Origin: an uncultured Sulfurimonas sp.
GTDB lineage: Bacteria; Campylobacterota; Campylobacteria; Campylobacterales; Sulfurimonadaceae
DNA: 34,289 nt
Assembly (NCBI GenBank): GCA_937900945.1
Contig: CALCGG010000191.1
Span: 1-34,289, forward strand
Direction: 5' to 3'
The translations under genes were made by a program, and so were the position numbers. Within the stretch, counting starts at the first letter, position 1. Each line of letters opens with the position of its first letter. Of the stretch, positions 16,816 through 25,509 are shown one piece after another. The notes under the pieces were generated by a model. The model searched no databases, was not told the origin of the DNA, and saw nothing but the letters and a program-made list of their open reading frames with translations.

Positions 16816-18325
16816 GCCCTAAGCCAATACGGATAGCTTCTTCTAGGGATGTTTCACCATTTACAAGCATCAAGGAGAGCTGGTTGGATATAGTTTTTAA
16901 GCCATCACGCTCAAGTGCAACTTTGATAGTATGTTCATCTGTGGTGCTTTTTAGCATATCTCTCACCTTATCACTCATGACTAATAGCTCACCAATGGAG
17001 CGACGACCAGAATATCCGCTGTAATTACACTGCTTACATCCACATGCCTTGTAGATTTCCGTGCCCTCTTGTATGTTGTAATCAACTGCAAACTCTTCAG
17101 CTATCACATCTATCTCTTTGCAATGAGTGCACAGTACACGCACAAGTCTCTGAGCAAGAATACCTAAAAGTGAGGATGAAATCAAAAATGGCTCAATCCC
17201 CATGTCTGCAAGTCTGGAGATAGTTGCGGATGCAGAGTTTGTATGCAGGGTTGAGAAAACCAAGTGACCTGTCAGTGCTGCACGAACGGCAATGGCGGCT
17301 GTTTCTTCATCACGAATCTCACCTATCATGATAACATCCGGATCTTGTCTTAAAATAGAGCGAAGTGCAGCTGCGAAAGTAAGCCCTACTTTTTCATTTA
17401 CTTGAATCTGGGAAATATTGTCCGACTTGTATTCTACCGGGTCTTCAACTGTTATAAGGTTTTTCTCCGGCTCTTCAACTTCTCTTAAAAATGAATGCAG
17501 AGATGTCGTTTTACCGCTGCCGGTCGGACCTGTAACGAGGATGATTCCATGAGAGGAGCGAAGCAGTTTTTTTACATCGCCTATCAGCTCACTGTTAAAT
17601 CCAAGTTCAGTTATTTTTGGAATTTGAGAGCTTTGCATGAGAAGCCTCATAACAACTCTTTCTCCGTAAAAAGTTGGAAGTACCGAGACACGGACATCTA
17701 AACTCTCTCCAGCAATTTTTATCTGGGTTCGTCCATCTTGGGGTATTCTTTTTTCTGAAATATCAAGGTTGGAAATAACTTTTATACGGCTGATGATGAG
17801 ATTGACAACCTTCTTCTCCAAGTCCGCATTTTTAATGAGCATGCCGTCGATACGAAACCGGACTTCGCCCCGTTTTTCCTGCACCTCTATATGGATATCT
17901 GAAGCTCTTTTTTTTACAGCCTGATAAAAAAGTGCATTTACAAACTTGATAATTGGAGCCGATTCTTCACTTGTTAAAATATCTGATGAAGTTCTTAAAA
18001 AGTCTGTTAAAGAGATGTCTTCATCTCTGCCTTCTTCACTTGAATCTTCCTGCATGGTCTCCATAGTTTTATCTGTACGAAGTTCTAAAAAGCGGTTGTA
18101 AAGTCTGTCGTAAGAGTCCTCATCCAACATGTGAAGCTTGTATTTCTTTTCCAGTTTTGTATAGTAGTTGCTTGCATCAACAAGATATCTGTCACAGATA
18201 AATGCGCATATTTCTCCATCGAGTTCACTAAAAAGAAGATAGTTTTTTACACTTAAATCTGTGTTTAGCTCTTCTGGTTCATAAACTTCAAGATGCAGAT
18301 TATGAAGGGGTTCTAAGTTTAACAT
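16808..18325 (-). CDS. gspE: T2SS assembly ATPase GspE
   Basis: The cytoplasmic hexameric ATPase that powers pseudopilus growth. 505 residues. The N-terminal part (1-120) should bind GspL. It is followed by the N2E domain (SDIHIEVQEKRGEVRFRIDG), Walker A GPTGSGKT at 266-273, the Asp box ITVEDPVEY, Walker B QDPDVIMIGEIRD at 327-339, the His box TGHLVFSTLHTNSA at 352-365 and the zinc tetracysteine (C399, C402, C430, C433). All catalytic elements are intact. The four-cysteine module supports the GspE/PilB class and argues against a retraction ATPase. The ATG directly follows the gspD TAG (TAGATG junction), and the end overlaps gspI. Confidence 0.95.
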   Translation of the reverse strand: MLNLEPLHNLHLEVYEPEELNTDLSVKNYLLFSELDGEICAFICDRYLVDASNYYTKLEKKYKLHMLDEDSYDRLYNRFLELRTDKTMETMQEDSSEEGRDEDISLTDFLRTSSDILTSEESAPIIKFVNALFYQAVKKRASDIHIEVQEKRGEVRFRIDGMLIKNADLEKKVVNLIISRIKVISNLDISEKRIPQDGRTQIKIAGESLDVRVSVLPTFYGERVVMRLLMQSSQIPKITELGFNSELIGDVKKLLRSSHGIILVTGPTGSGKTTSLHSFLREVEEPEKNLITVEDPVEYKSDNISQIQVNEKVGLTFAAALRSILRQDPDVIMIGEIRDEETAAIAVRAALTGHLVFSTLHTNSASATISRLADMGIEPFLISSSLLGILAQRLVRVLCTHCKEIDVIAEEFAVDYNIQEGTEIYKACGCKQCNYSGYSGRRSIGELLVMSDKVRDMLKSTTDEHTIKVALERDGLKTISNQLSLMLVNGETSLEEAIRIGLGHA

Positions 18326-20230
18326 CTACATGGCTCCGGCAAATGGATCTTCTTCTTTTTCTATCATTTTATCGTTTGTTAGAGATTTTATGGTTTCTTT
18401 TTTCTCAACATTATTATTTTCTAATGTTTCACCGTTTTCAATTCTTTTAAAAATTTCTTTATTATATTCTCTTTGTATTCTAGTTATTTCTCCTAGATTT
18501 TCTTGAAGTTGTGATAACTTCTCACTATTGTCTATTACATAAGGAGTTAAAATGACTATGAGATTATCTTCTGTTTTTGACGTAGATGTAGATGAAAACA
18601 GATACTCTCCAATGAGAGGGATATCGCCTAACAATGGAATTTTTGTTTTGCTATTTTGCACATCTTCTTTTACAAGTCCGCCAATAATAATACTTTCTCC
18701 ATGTCGGAGAATCGCCTGTGTTTTTACTTCTTGTTTGGAAGTAATAGGTTGCCCTGTATTATTATTTGAACCGTCATCTAAAACATTTTCCAAGATTGTC
18801 TCAACATCCAAAGTCACTTTATCTTTTGAAGAAACTCTAGGTTTGATTTTAAGAGTCAGACCGACATCTTCTCTTTTGTATGAGATTGTCGGTAAACCTG
18901 TAGTACCCGTTGTTGAACCACTTGAAACAGATATTGTCTTTCCAACATATATGGATGATTCTTTATTGTTCACACAAAGAATAGATGGATTCGAGATGGC
19001 TTTTGAAGCTCCATTCGTTTCTAAAAAATCCAAGGTAGCTCCCAAAGCAAGTGTACTTTTTGTAGTACCTAATGTAAGATAATCCAAAACTTGTGTAGAT
19101 AAACTTTTGGTTAAATCTGATGAACCAAAATTTGCACTCATAGCATATAATCCAGAAGATGATACATCACCAGCCGCAAAACCGTATTTTATTCCAATGT
19201 TTTGCGCATCATTTTTATTAATCTCTATTATTCTTGCCTGAACATAAACCTGAAATTTTTCTTTGTCAAGCTCATCTATAATAAACTTTATTCCCTTTAT
19301 TACACTAGGATCACCAATTGCAATAACTGCATTTATCTCTTCGCTCATTGAAACATTTGGCTTGAGTGACGGGTCTGCATATGTCTGTTTAGAGATGATC
19401 TCAGTTAAACTCGCTAGAACTGATTTTGCATCAGAATTTTTAAGCGTAAATATTTTAACAGCATTGTCTACATTTGATTCAACGTCAAGTTTAACTATTA
19501 GCCCCTCTATTCTTGCAACATTTTCTTTGCTTCCGACAATAATCATGCCGTTAATATTTTCATCCAAAACTATCTTCACTTGCTCAGAGGAGATGTTTCC
19601 ATTGAAAATAGATTTAGCGATATCAACCAAACGCAGCTGTAATTTTTTAGCTTCTGTATGTTTAATATATACAATTTTTACTATAAAATCATTGTGTGTA
19701 TCTATCTCTTTTATAACTTTTTTTATTGTCTCTATATTTTTAGGATAATCCGTAATCAATAAAGTATTGCTCTCTTTCATAGTCATTAGCTTTGCAGTTT
19801 TTGAAATAAGGTAACGAATCTTCGCTGCTACAATATCTACATTTTCTCCCTGTATCACCATAGCTTGAGTCACCATGAGCGAGCCGTAAACATTTTTGCC
19901 TTGAGTGGCTACATGTACATTTTGCTGTGCAGCTTCAGTTGAGCGGACTATCTCATACAAAGAGCCGTCTTGAACAAGCGTATACCCTTTTGATTCCAAT
20001 ACAGCGACCAAGATTCCAACTAACTCATCATCATACACAGGAGTGCTGCTTACAAAATTGACAGTTCCGCTAATATTATTATTTATTAAAATATTTTTAT
20101 TTGTAATCTTTGACGTCAGCTTGATAAAATCATTTATTTCCAAATCTGAAAAGTTAATATTCACCTGTTCTCTCGCAGACAAAACAAACACTAAACTACT
20201 GACCAAAAATACTAATCTAATTAATCTCAT
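18326..20230 (-). CDS. gspD: T2SS outer-membrane secretin GspD
   Basis: The 15-fold outer-membrane channel. 634 residues: a signal peptide (1-19), the N0 domain (VNINFSDLEINDFIKLTSKIT onward), then N1-N3 ring domains with repeats such as VKIVYIKHTEAKKLQLRLVDIAKS and VKIFTLKNSDAKSVLASL. The secretin core follows, with GLTLKIKPRVS and ILRHGESIIIGGLVKED, and the signature VPLLGDIPLIGEYLFSS near 540. After the barrel is a 65-residue charged tail ending EEDPFAGAM; whether this acts as an S-domain for a pilotin is unclear, and no pilotin gene is visible. The start overlaps gspC by 14 bases. Confidence 0.95.
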   Translation of the reverse strand: MRLIRLVFLVSSLVFVLSAREQVNINFSDLEINDFIKLTSKITNKNILINNNISGTVNFVSSTPVYDDELVGILVAVLESKGYTLVQDGSLYEIVRSTEAAQQNVHVATQGKNVYGSLMVTQAMVIQGENVDIVAAKIRYLISKTAKLMTMKESNTLLITDYPKNIETIKKVIKEIDTHNDFIVKIVYIKHTEAKKLQLRLVDIAKSIFNGNISSEQVKIVLDENINGMIIVGSKENVARIEGLIVKLDVESNVDNAVKIFTLKNSDAKSVLASLTEIISKQTYADPSLKPNVSMSEEINAVIAIGDPSVIKGIKFIIDELDKEKFQVYVQARIIEINKNDAQNIGIKYGFAAGDVSSSGLYAMSANFGSSDLTKSLSTQVLDYLTLGTTKSTLALGATLDFLETNGASKAISNPSILCVNNKESSIYVGKTISVSSGSTTGTTGLPTISYKREDVGLTLKIKPRVSSKDKVTLDVETILENVLDDGSNNNTGQPITSKQEVKTQAILRHGESIIIGGLVKEDVQNSKTKIPLLGDIPLIGEYLFSSTSTSKTEDNLIVILTPYVIDNSEKLSQLQENLGEITRIQREYNKEIFKRIENGETLENNNVEKKETIKSLTNDKMIEKEEDPFAGAM

Positions 20231-21032
20231 ATGCTAACTCCAACTCTGTGTTATTTCTAAGTACTATAATTTGTACACTACTTAAATTATCTATCTCTTT
20301 ATATATATCCAAGGCATCTTTATAGGACTTGAGCCTTACATTGTTTACTTCAACAATTATATCACCCTCTTGCAGTCCAAGCTGAGAGATTTTAGATGTT
20401 TTATTAATTTTACTTACTTTAAAACCTTTTATTTCATCGCCATCTTTCACTTCATCTATAGCTATATCTTTCCATATCTGATTTGGATTTTTTGCATAAA
20501 ATTCTATGTCTATTTTAGATACAGCTTTTCTATCTTCTGCATTAGCCGGTGTATAAACTGGCTTCTGTGATATCGTACTTTTTTTTATATTGTCCATAAA
20601 CAATACGCTTTCCTTGCCCTCTTTGCTAAAGACTACACTGTCGCTAAAAATAGTCTTTAAAGTATAGCCGGAAAAATCCTCGCCGACAGAAACTATCGAT
20701 GTTTTTGCAGAAGAAGACCTGAGCGCGACTACTGCAAAGCCTTTTGAACCGCCTCCATACAAACCTTTTAAAATCATGTTTTTGATACTGGTAGCACTGG
20801 AAGCAGATTTCTGTTTGGCAGCAGATTTTTCTTTTTCACCGAAACTGCCCTCAAGCATATTTGCAAAATCAACTCTCTGATATTTTGGTTTGTAGCTGCT
20901 TGTAGTCTGAAGTTCAACTCCTTCACCAGGCAAAACCCACCACAAAGCCAAGGAGATACTTTTTGCAACTACCAACAGAATTAAAAGTTTTGTAATGACG
21001 CTCATTATGTAGGAGTTAGAAAGTTTGATCAT
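20217..21032 (-). CDS. gspC: T2SS inner-membrane protein GspC with HR and PDZ domains
   Basis: GspC links the inner platform to the GspD N0 domain. About 271 residues: a short cytoplasmic start, a membrane helix (about 10-30), a Ser/Lys-rich linker, a homology-region domain (IKNMILKGLYGGGSKGFAVVAL through DNIKKSTI) and a C-terminal PDZ domain (ISQLGLQEGDIIVEVNNVRLKSYKDALDIY). The presence of HR plus PDZ is the strongest sign that this operon is a T2SS and not a type IV pilus. Starts at 21047 (GTG), 21038 and 21032 (ATG) are in frame; I prefer 21032 because GGGGA lies eight bases upstream. It overlaps gspN at one end and gspD at the other. Confidence 0.88.
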   Translation of the reverse strand: MIKLSNSYIMSVITKLLILLVVAKSISLALWWVLPGEGVELQTTSSYKPKYQRVDFANMLEGSFGEKEKSAAKQKSASSATSIKNMILKGLYGGGSKGFAVVALRSSSAKTSIVSVGEDFSGYTLKTIFSDSVVFSKEGKESVLFMDNIKKSTISQKPVYTPANAEDRKAVSKIDIEFYAKNPNQIWKDIAIDEVKDGDEIKGFKVSKINKTSKISQLGLQEGDIIVEVNNVRLKSYKDALDIYKEIDNLSSVQIIVLRNNTELELAYEIN

Positions 21033-21549
21033 ATTCATATTCCCCACTTTCAGTTTTTACAAACTCGCGCAATGTAGTTTGATGGCTTTTCAACATTATC
21101 TCTGAGGGCACAAGCCTTACATGTACGCTTCTATCTAAAAGATTGGCTTTTACGTATGCTTCACCGAACTCGCCTTTAGAAATTGCGCTTACATGTAAAG
21201 GTGAAAAAACAGTGTAAGTAACTTCTGCCGTCTCCACATGCAAAGGAACAAAAGACTCTACAAGACTGGACAAAACAATATCTTTAAAATCTACTGTGTT
21301 ATAAAAAGCGAAAAGATTGACCTTTATCTCAGATATTGTTGCGCTTTGTATTTTTCCAAATGAAACATTTGCACCCGATATCTCAAGAGACAATCCTCTG
21401 TCTAACACCTCTTCACCCGAGATAATTACACCATAGGGTTTGAGCTCTTTTTCCAGAAAATAATAAACACTGCTTTTTGGTGTAAAGAACATGAGAGCCA
21501 ATATAAAAAATAGAAAGTATAAAAAAAACATTCCCAGTTTATTTACCAT
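21016..21549 (-). CDS. gspN: Short GspN-like T2SS protein
   Basis: 177 residues with one N-terminal membrane helix (about 6-24) and a beta-rich periplasmic part. The segments ATISEIKVNLFAFYNTVDFKDIVLSS and VEVTYT-like repeats with SPLHVSAISKGEFGEAY suggest the AsmA/GspN type of lipid-facing beta-sheet. It is clearly shorter than typical GspN (about 250), so the assignment rests on position between gspM and gspC plus the beta pattern. GspN is an accessory, non-essential part in many systems. The start overlaps gspM by seven bases. Confidence 0.6.
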   Translation of the reverse strand: MVNKLGMFFLYFLFFILALMFFTPKSSVYYFLEKELKPYGVIISGEEVLDRGLSLEISGANVSFGKIQSATISEIKVNLFAFYNTVDFKDIVLSSLVESFVPLHVETAEVTYTVFSPLHVSAISKGEFGEAYVKANLLDRSVHVRLVPSEIMLKSHQTTLREFVKTESGEYEYDQTF

Positions 21550-21950
21550 TTTATCTCCATGTAGAGGCTTGCATTCGTATTGCTCAGTTTTTTTATCTTC
21601 AATGCACCGATATTAAAAGAACCGTTGAGTATTTTACCCATCAAAGAGTTAAGCTCATTTTTATTTATACTTTCTGAACTGATGACAATACCGGAATTAC
21701 TGGATTTTTTCTCAATCTTTGCTGCACTTAAAGAAGAAAGCTCCAATATTCTTTGCAATGATTTTTTTATCCTCTCTTTGTTGGAATAAACTTCTTTGAG
21801 TCCGCTCAGGTCAGTCGAGAGTTTTAAAGTCTCTTTGTAAGAGCTAGAAGCCTCTTTTAGTTCACTTTTAACACTGCCTAATTTGATAGCTAAAAAAAGA
21901 AGTATTACCAACAATGTCACACCAATATAAAATGGATTTATACGATTCAT
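21543..21950 (-). CDS. gspM: T2SS platform protein GspM
   Basis: 135 residues: one N-terminal membrane helix (about 6-24), a coiled-coil segment (about 28-75) and a small alpha/beta periplasmic domain with GIVISSESINKNELNSLMGKI and ALKIKKLSNTNASLYMEIKW, the layout of the ferredoxin-like GspM domain. GspM pairs with GspL to anchor GspE. Overlaps: four bases with gspL and seven with gspN. Sequence identity within this family is always low, so order and topology carry much of the call. Confidence 0.75.
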   Translation of the reverse strand: MNRINPFYIGVTLLVILLFLAIKLGSVKSELKEASSSYKETLKLSTDLSGLKEVYSNKERIKKSLQRILELSSLSAAKIEKKSSNSGIVISSESINKNELNSLMGKILNGSFNIGALKIKKLSNTNASLYMEIKW

Positions 21951-22876
21951 AATGTTATTTCCACATGCCAGTTATCTTTTGACATTGATGATTTAAATTT
22001 CACTTTATTCAGTTGTAATTTTTCACTTATCTCTTTTTGAGTGGCTTCTGAGAGATCACTAAAATCAGCTTCTAAAATATTATTTTTCAAGCTAAGCAAA
22101 GACAGCTTTTCTGAACTTTTCAACTTTGACGATAAAAGTACCGAAATATATTCTCGAATCTTTGTCTGCCTCTCATGTGTAGCTACATAATTTTTGAGCA
22201 TTGCCTTGTTTTGGAACATTGTTGATTTGAGATTGTTTTTTGTAAAAATATCATCTATTTCATATCTTATACCTGCTATTTTTTGTGTTGTTATCATGTA
22301 TTGGGCAGATACTAACATAATTAAAACAAGCAATATTGCGCCAATATTATAAATACTTTTTTCATCAACGATATGACCAAATTGCTTCAAGGCTATAGAG
22401 TGATTTGAGAGTGTTATTTCCCTTACATTCAAGGTAGAACTCTCTTCAATCCAACAGCAAGGAACCAAAATAAGAATGTCATCCTTCATGTAAACACTTT
22501 GAGTCTCACTAATCTTAAGGGCACCATTGATGCTTGTTAATTCACTCTGGGCAAAATAAACATTTGCAATATTTGAAGCCGATATCCCTTTTTTGGAAAG
22601 TGTATCTAAGATTTTTTTGTCTTCATAAGCAAATGCAAAAAAATCATTACCGCTTTTATATACACTGTAGCTGTAGTTTCCATGAGGTAAAATATCTTCA
22701 AATACTGAGGGCAAAAGTTTTTTGGCATCTCTTTCATACTTGACTGGTAAAGAAAGTTTTTTGACCCAGTAAAGTGATGGAGATAAAATGACATTAACTT
22801 TATCGCTTACTTCAAACGACGGTGAGCTAGTGTCTAAAAATATCGTGTTAAACTTATTGTTAAATTTCGTAAACAA
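21947..22876 (-). CDS. gspL: T2SS platform protein GspL, short form
   Basis: GspL binds the GspE N-terminus in the cytosol and GspM in the membrane. The product has about 309 residues: a cytoplasmic actin-like portion (1-174), a membrane helix near 175-195 (IGAILLVLIMLVSAQYMI) and a periplasmic ferredoxin-like domain. Typical GspL is about 400 residues, so the cytoplasmic domain is compact. I place the start at a TTG at 22876, because AGGG lies eight bases upstream. A longer frame begins at another TTG at 22912 but has no ribosome site and would overlap gspK by 53 bases. A PCCWIEES cysteine pair is unusual but unexplained. Confidence 0.72.
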   Translation of the reverse strand: MFTKFNNKFNTIFLDTSSPSFEVSDKVNVILSPSLYWVKKLSLPVKYERDAKKLLPSVFEDILPHGNYSYSVYKSGNDFFAFAYEDKKILDTLSKKGISASNIANVYFAQSELTSINGALKISETQSVYMKDDILILVPCCWIEESSTLNVREITLSNHSIALKQFGHIVDEKSIYNIGAILLVLIMLVSAQYMITTQKIAGIRYEIDDIFTKNNLKSTMFQNKAMLKNYVATHERQTKIREYISVLLSSKLKSSEKLSLLSLKNNILEADFSDLSEATQKEISEKLQLNKVKFKSSMSKDNWHVEITL

Positions 22877-23771
22877 AATTAGAGCCCTTTTTCTTATTGA
22901 TATCGTATTCAAACATAATTTTACCGTTTTGAAAATTTTCTTCTATCTCTATTGTAACATTTATAAATTTCTCAAAAAAACTTGTACTAAAATGGGACAT
23001 ATTTAGCTTCTCATCATCACTCAGACCTAAGTCATTTAGGGAAGTGTAAGCACCTGTTCCCAAAGAAAGTTGTTGGGCTCTAGTTTTATCGCATCCAAGT
23101 ATTAACTCCCATGTTTGCGGAGTTGCGTAATTTAAGTCAATGAAACTGTTTTTGTCACTGCTAAAATAAAAAAGCTTTTCAAAATCAATATTTTTCAAAC
23201 TATTGTCATGATAAGTTTTCTCATAAAAACTATTAATCTCATTTAAATGCCTCAGTGATGCAATATAATCCCTGAATAAATATGGTTTTTCATTAAATAT
23301 TGCGCTATTGTAAGATAAATCTTCTTTTATTCCGCCCATATTATCCAGTAATATACCGACATATTCACTATTTACCATTTGCTTGTTTAGATAAACTTTC
23401 AAAGCTTCTACTTTGTTTTTGTCTGCAGTTGTGTTGCTATCCACCAATGCATTCACATTAAACTTTGACCTTGCACTGTTCAGCTCTATGTTTACCCGAA
23501 TGTCATTACTTTGTAAAGGAATAAATGATGTTTGAGATAAAAAAATGAAAAAATCTTCACTGGAATTTATATCGTTGAGTTGTTGTGAAGTTTTTAAAAT
23601 CTGCATGACATCTTCCAAAATCACACTTGTTTGAATCATAAAGTTTTCATTTTCAACATGATGTGACGCTTCTTTCACCTGTTTGAGCCCTATCCCTACA
23701 GCGACAGTAATCGCCATAACAAAGAGGACTGTTACCAGAAGCGCAATCGCATTTTTGCTGTATCTGTTCAT
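22860..23771 (-). CDS. gspK: T2SS minor pseudopilin GspK
   Basis: GspK caps the pseudopilus tip. 303 residues, with leader SKNA then IALLVTVLFVMAITVAVGI; the residue at +5 is not Glu, which is characteristic of GspK. The -1 residue is Ala. The large helical domain follows: NVNALVDSN, then LDNMGGIKEDLSYN, YLFRDYIASLRHLNEI and FIDLNYATPQTWELILGCDKTRAQQL, similar to the helix-hairpin-helix-like part of GspK. It begins two bases after gspF and overlaps gspL. Confidence 0.85.
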   Translation of the reverse strand: MNRYSKNAIALLVTVLFVMAITVAVGIGLKQVKEASHHVENENFMIQTSVILEDVMQILKTSQQLNDINSSEDFFIFLSQTSFIPLQSNDIRVNIELNSARSKFNVNALVDSNTTADKNKVEALKVYLNKQMVNSEYVGILLDNMGGIKEDLSYNSAIFNEKPYLFRDYIASLRHLNEINSFYEKTYHDNSLKNIDFEKLFYFSSDKNSFIDLNYATPQTWELILGCDKTRAQQLSLGTGAYTSLNDLGLSDDEKLNMSHFSTSFFEKFINVTIEIEENFQNGKIMFEYDINKKKGSNFVYEI

Positions 23772-23773
23772 GT

Positions 23774-24988
23774 CTAACTGATGCTCATTGAAAAAATCGG
23801 CAGCAACATAGCTGCTACGATAAAACCTATACTTCCGCCGACAAAAAGCATCAATGCCGGCTCAAGCAAGGTTAAAAGCATACTCACCTTGTCTCTGTTT
23901 TCTTCAAAGTAGAGTTCCGAGAGGTTACTCAAAACATTCTCGATTTGAGAAGTCTCTTCCCCCAAAGCTATAGACTGAATAAAAGCATAATCAATGTTTG
24001 TCTTAGAATCATTTAAAGCATTTGAGAGTAGTTTACCCTCTACCACTTTTTTTGCAGCACCGCTAAACAACTCTTTTAAGACTAAATTATTTAATATATT
24101 TGCACCAAGATTTATGGTTTGGACAAAGGGCACTCCTGAGCGGGTTAAGAGCGATGCTATATAGGAAAATCTTGCCAATTCACTCTTTTGCGCTATTTCC
24201 CCAAAAACAGGAGTTTTAAGTATGAGCTTGTGAACACTGTATGCAAAGTTATAACTTTTGTTCATCAACAGCATGAAGATTGCGGTTGAAGCAAAAATAA
24301 CGGCAAGTATCGTTGTAAAGTTATGATTAAAAAAATCACCCATAGCTATGACTACGATGGTCGGTGTTGGAAGTTTTTGGTGCATGCTCTCAAAAATACC
24401 GGTTATCTGAGGTACAACAAAGGCAAGCATGAAAGAGATCATTAAAAGTGAAATGACAATCATAAAAGTCGGATACGCAAATGCAGCTTTTATCTCTTTG
24501 GTGATTTTATCCTGCTCTTTTAAAAAGCGGGATAATTCCATGAGCACTTCATCAAGAATCCCTCCGCTTTCACTTACCCTAATGGATTGTTTATAAAAAT
24601 CCGGCAGAATCACAACTTTCTGAGTATCAAGTGCTGTATAGAAATCTTTTCCCTCATCAAGATGCGTACTTACTGTCGTCAAAAAGAGATTTAATTTTTT
24701 ATTTTTTTCATAGTGGGTCTGTATGATTTTTAGTGCTGAAACTATAGTTATCCCAGAACGGATGTACATGGCAAGTTCTCTTGAAAGTGAAGACAGTTCT
24801 TTCGCCCGTATTTTGTACTTTTTAGTAAAATTAAAATTAGCAAACAAAGATGCCGAATCTTCTGAAATACTCTGATATATAATATTTTTTGCTTTTAATT
24901 TACTCTTAGCTTCTGCTAAAGATACCGCTTCAATCTTATCACTGACTTTTTTTCCATAGCTATCAATACCTTTGAACTTAAAAATCAT
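23774..24988 (-). CDS. gspF: T2SS inner-membrane platform protein GspF
   Basis: The polytopic platform protein that touches GspE. 404 residues, normal. The first cytoplasmic domain (ELSSLSRELAMYIRSGITIVSAL) and the repeated second one (RFSYIASLLTRSGVPFVQTINL) show the duplicated T2SSF fold. Three membrane helices are visible at about 170-190, 222-240 and 375-400. GILDEVLMELSRFLKEQD and SIALGEETSQIENVL are the two conserved helical repeats. It overlaps gspH by four bases. Confidence 0.95.
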   Translation of the reverse strand: MIFKFKGIDSYGKKVSDKIEAVSLAEAKSKLKAKNIIYQSISEDSASLFANFNFTKKYKIRAKELSSLSRELAMYIRSGITIVSALKIIQTHYEKNKKLNLFLTTVSTHLDEGKDFYTALDTQKVVILPDFYKQSIRVSESGGILDEVLMELSRFLKEQDKITKEIKAAFAYPTFMIVISLLMISFMLAFVVPQITGIFESMHQKLPTPTIVVIAMGDFFNHNFTTILAVIFASTAIFMLLMNKSYNFAYSVHKLILKTPVFGEIAQKSELARFSYIASLLTRSGVPFVQTINLGANILNNLVLKELFSGAAKKVVEGKLLSNALNDSKTNIDYAFIQSIALGEETSQIENVLSNLSELYFEENRDKVSMLLTLLEPALMLFVGGSIGFIVAAMLLPIFSMSIS

Positions 24989-25500
24989 TTCATCACTTCT
25001 CTTAGCAAATTTTCTCTAGCTTGGACAGCATCCTGCATGGAAGCATACACCGCTGTCTTACCCAAATACGTTGAAAAGTCATAAAATTTATTTTTAAACT
25101 CAACTAAAACCTGATTACCAACACCACTTTTATCCACTTCATAAGAGAAACAAACATTTTCCTCAACATTTTCAGTGTTAAAATAAACCTCTTTCTCGGC
25201 TTCTATAAAACCGTAAGAGAGTTCATATCTATACGCTTTTACATTCTTATCCAAAAAATCCTCAATCGTTTTAGTTTTTTCTCCATCCACAAAAATATCA
25301 CAGCTCGAGCAGTCATCTAGGCATAAAAGCTTAACACTTTTTTTTTGTTTAAATGACTGCAATTTTTCTTTTAAATTTTCCAGCGTAATATTTGAAGATT
25401 CTTCCCCTATTTTTTGAAACTGCCCGATTGCGAGAGTATATACAACTCCGATAATCACGATGACAATCAGAAGTTCTATGAGAGAAAAGGCTTTTTTCAT
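24985..25500 (-). CDS. gspH: T2SS pseudopilin, GspH-like, with a cysteine cluster
   Basis: 171 residues. The prepilin leader is MKKA then FSLIELLIVIVIIGVVYTLA, with Ala at -1 and Glu at +5. The soluble part is beta-rich and has four cysteines: C60, C64 and C67 close together (LCLDDCSSCDIF) and C117. Such a set would be oxidised to disulfides in the periplasm. Name by position next to gspG; GspH-type proteins diverge strongly, so the identity beyond minor pseudopilin is tentative. It starts nine bases after gspG and overlaps gspF. Confidence 0.72.
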   Translation of the reverse strand: MKKAFSLIELLIVIVIIGVVYTLAIGQFQKIGEESSNITLENLKEKLQSFKQKKSVKLLCLDDCSSCDIFVDGEKTKTIEDFLDKNVKAYRYELSYGFIEAEKEVYFNTENVEENVCFSYEVDKSGVGNQVLVEFKNKFYDFSTYLGKTAVYASMQDAVQARENLLREVMK

Positions 25501-25509
25501 AAAGTCAGG

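Noticed and set aside
18552-19748. Long plus-strand reading frames (176 and 161 codons) opposite gspD
   Set aside because: They lie fully inside a clear secretin gene in another frame, have no domain-like composition and look like mirrors of its beta-strand periodicity.
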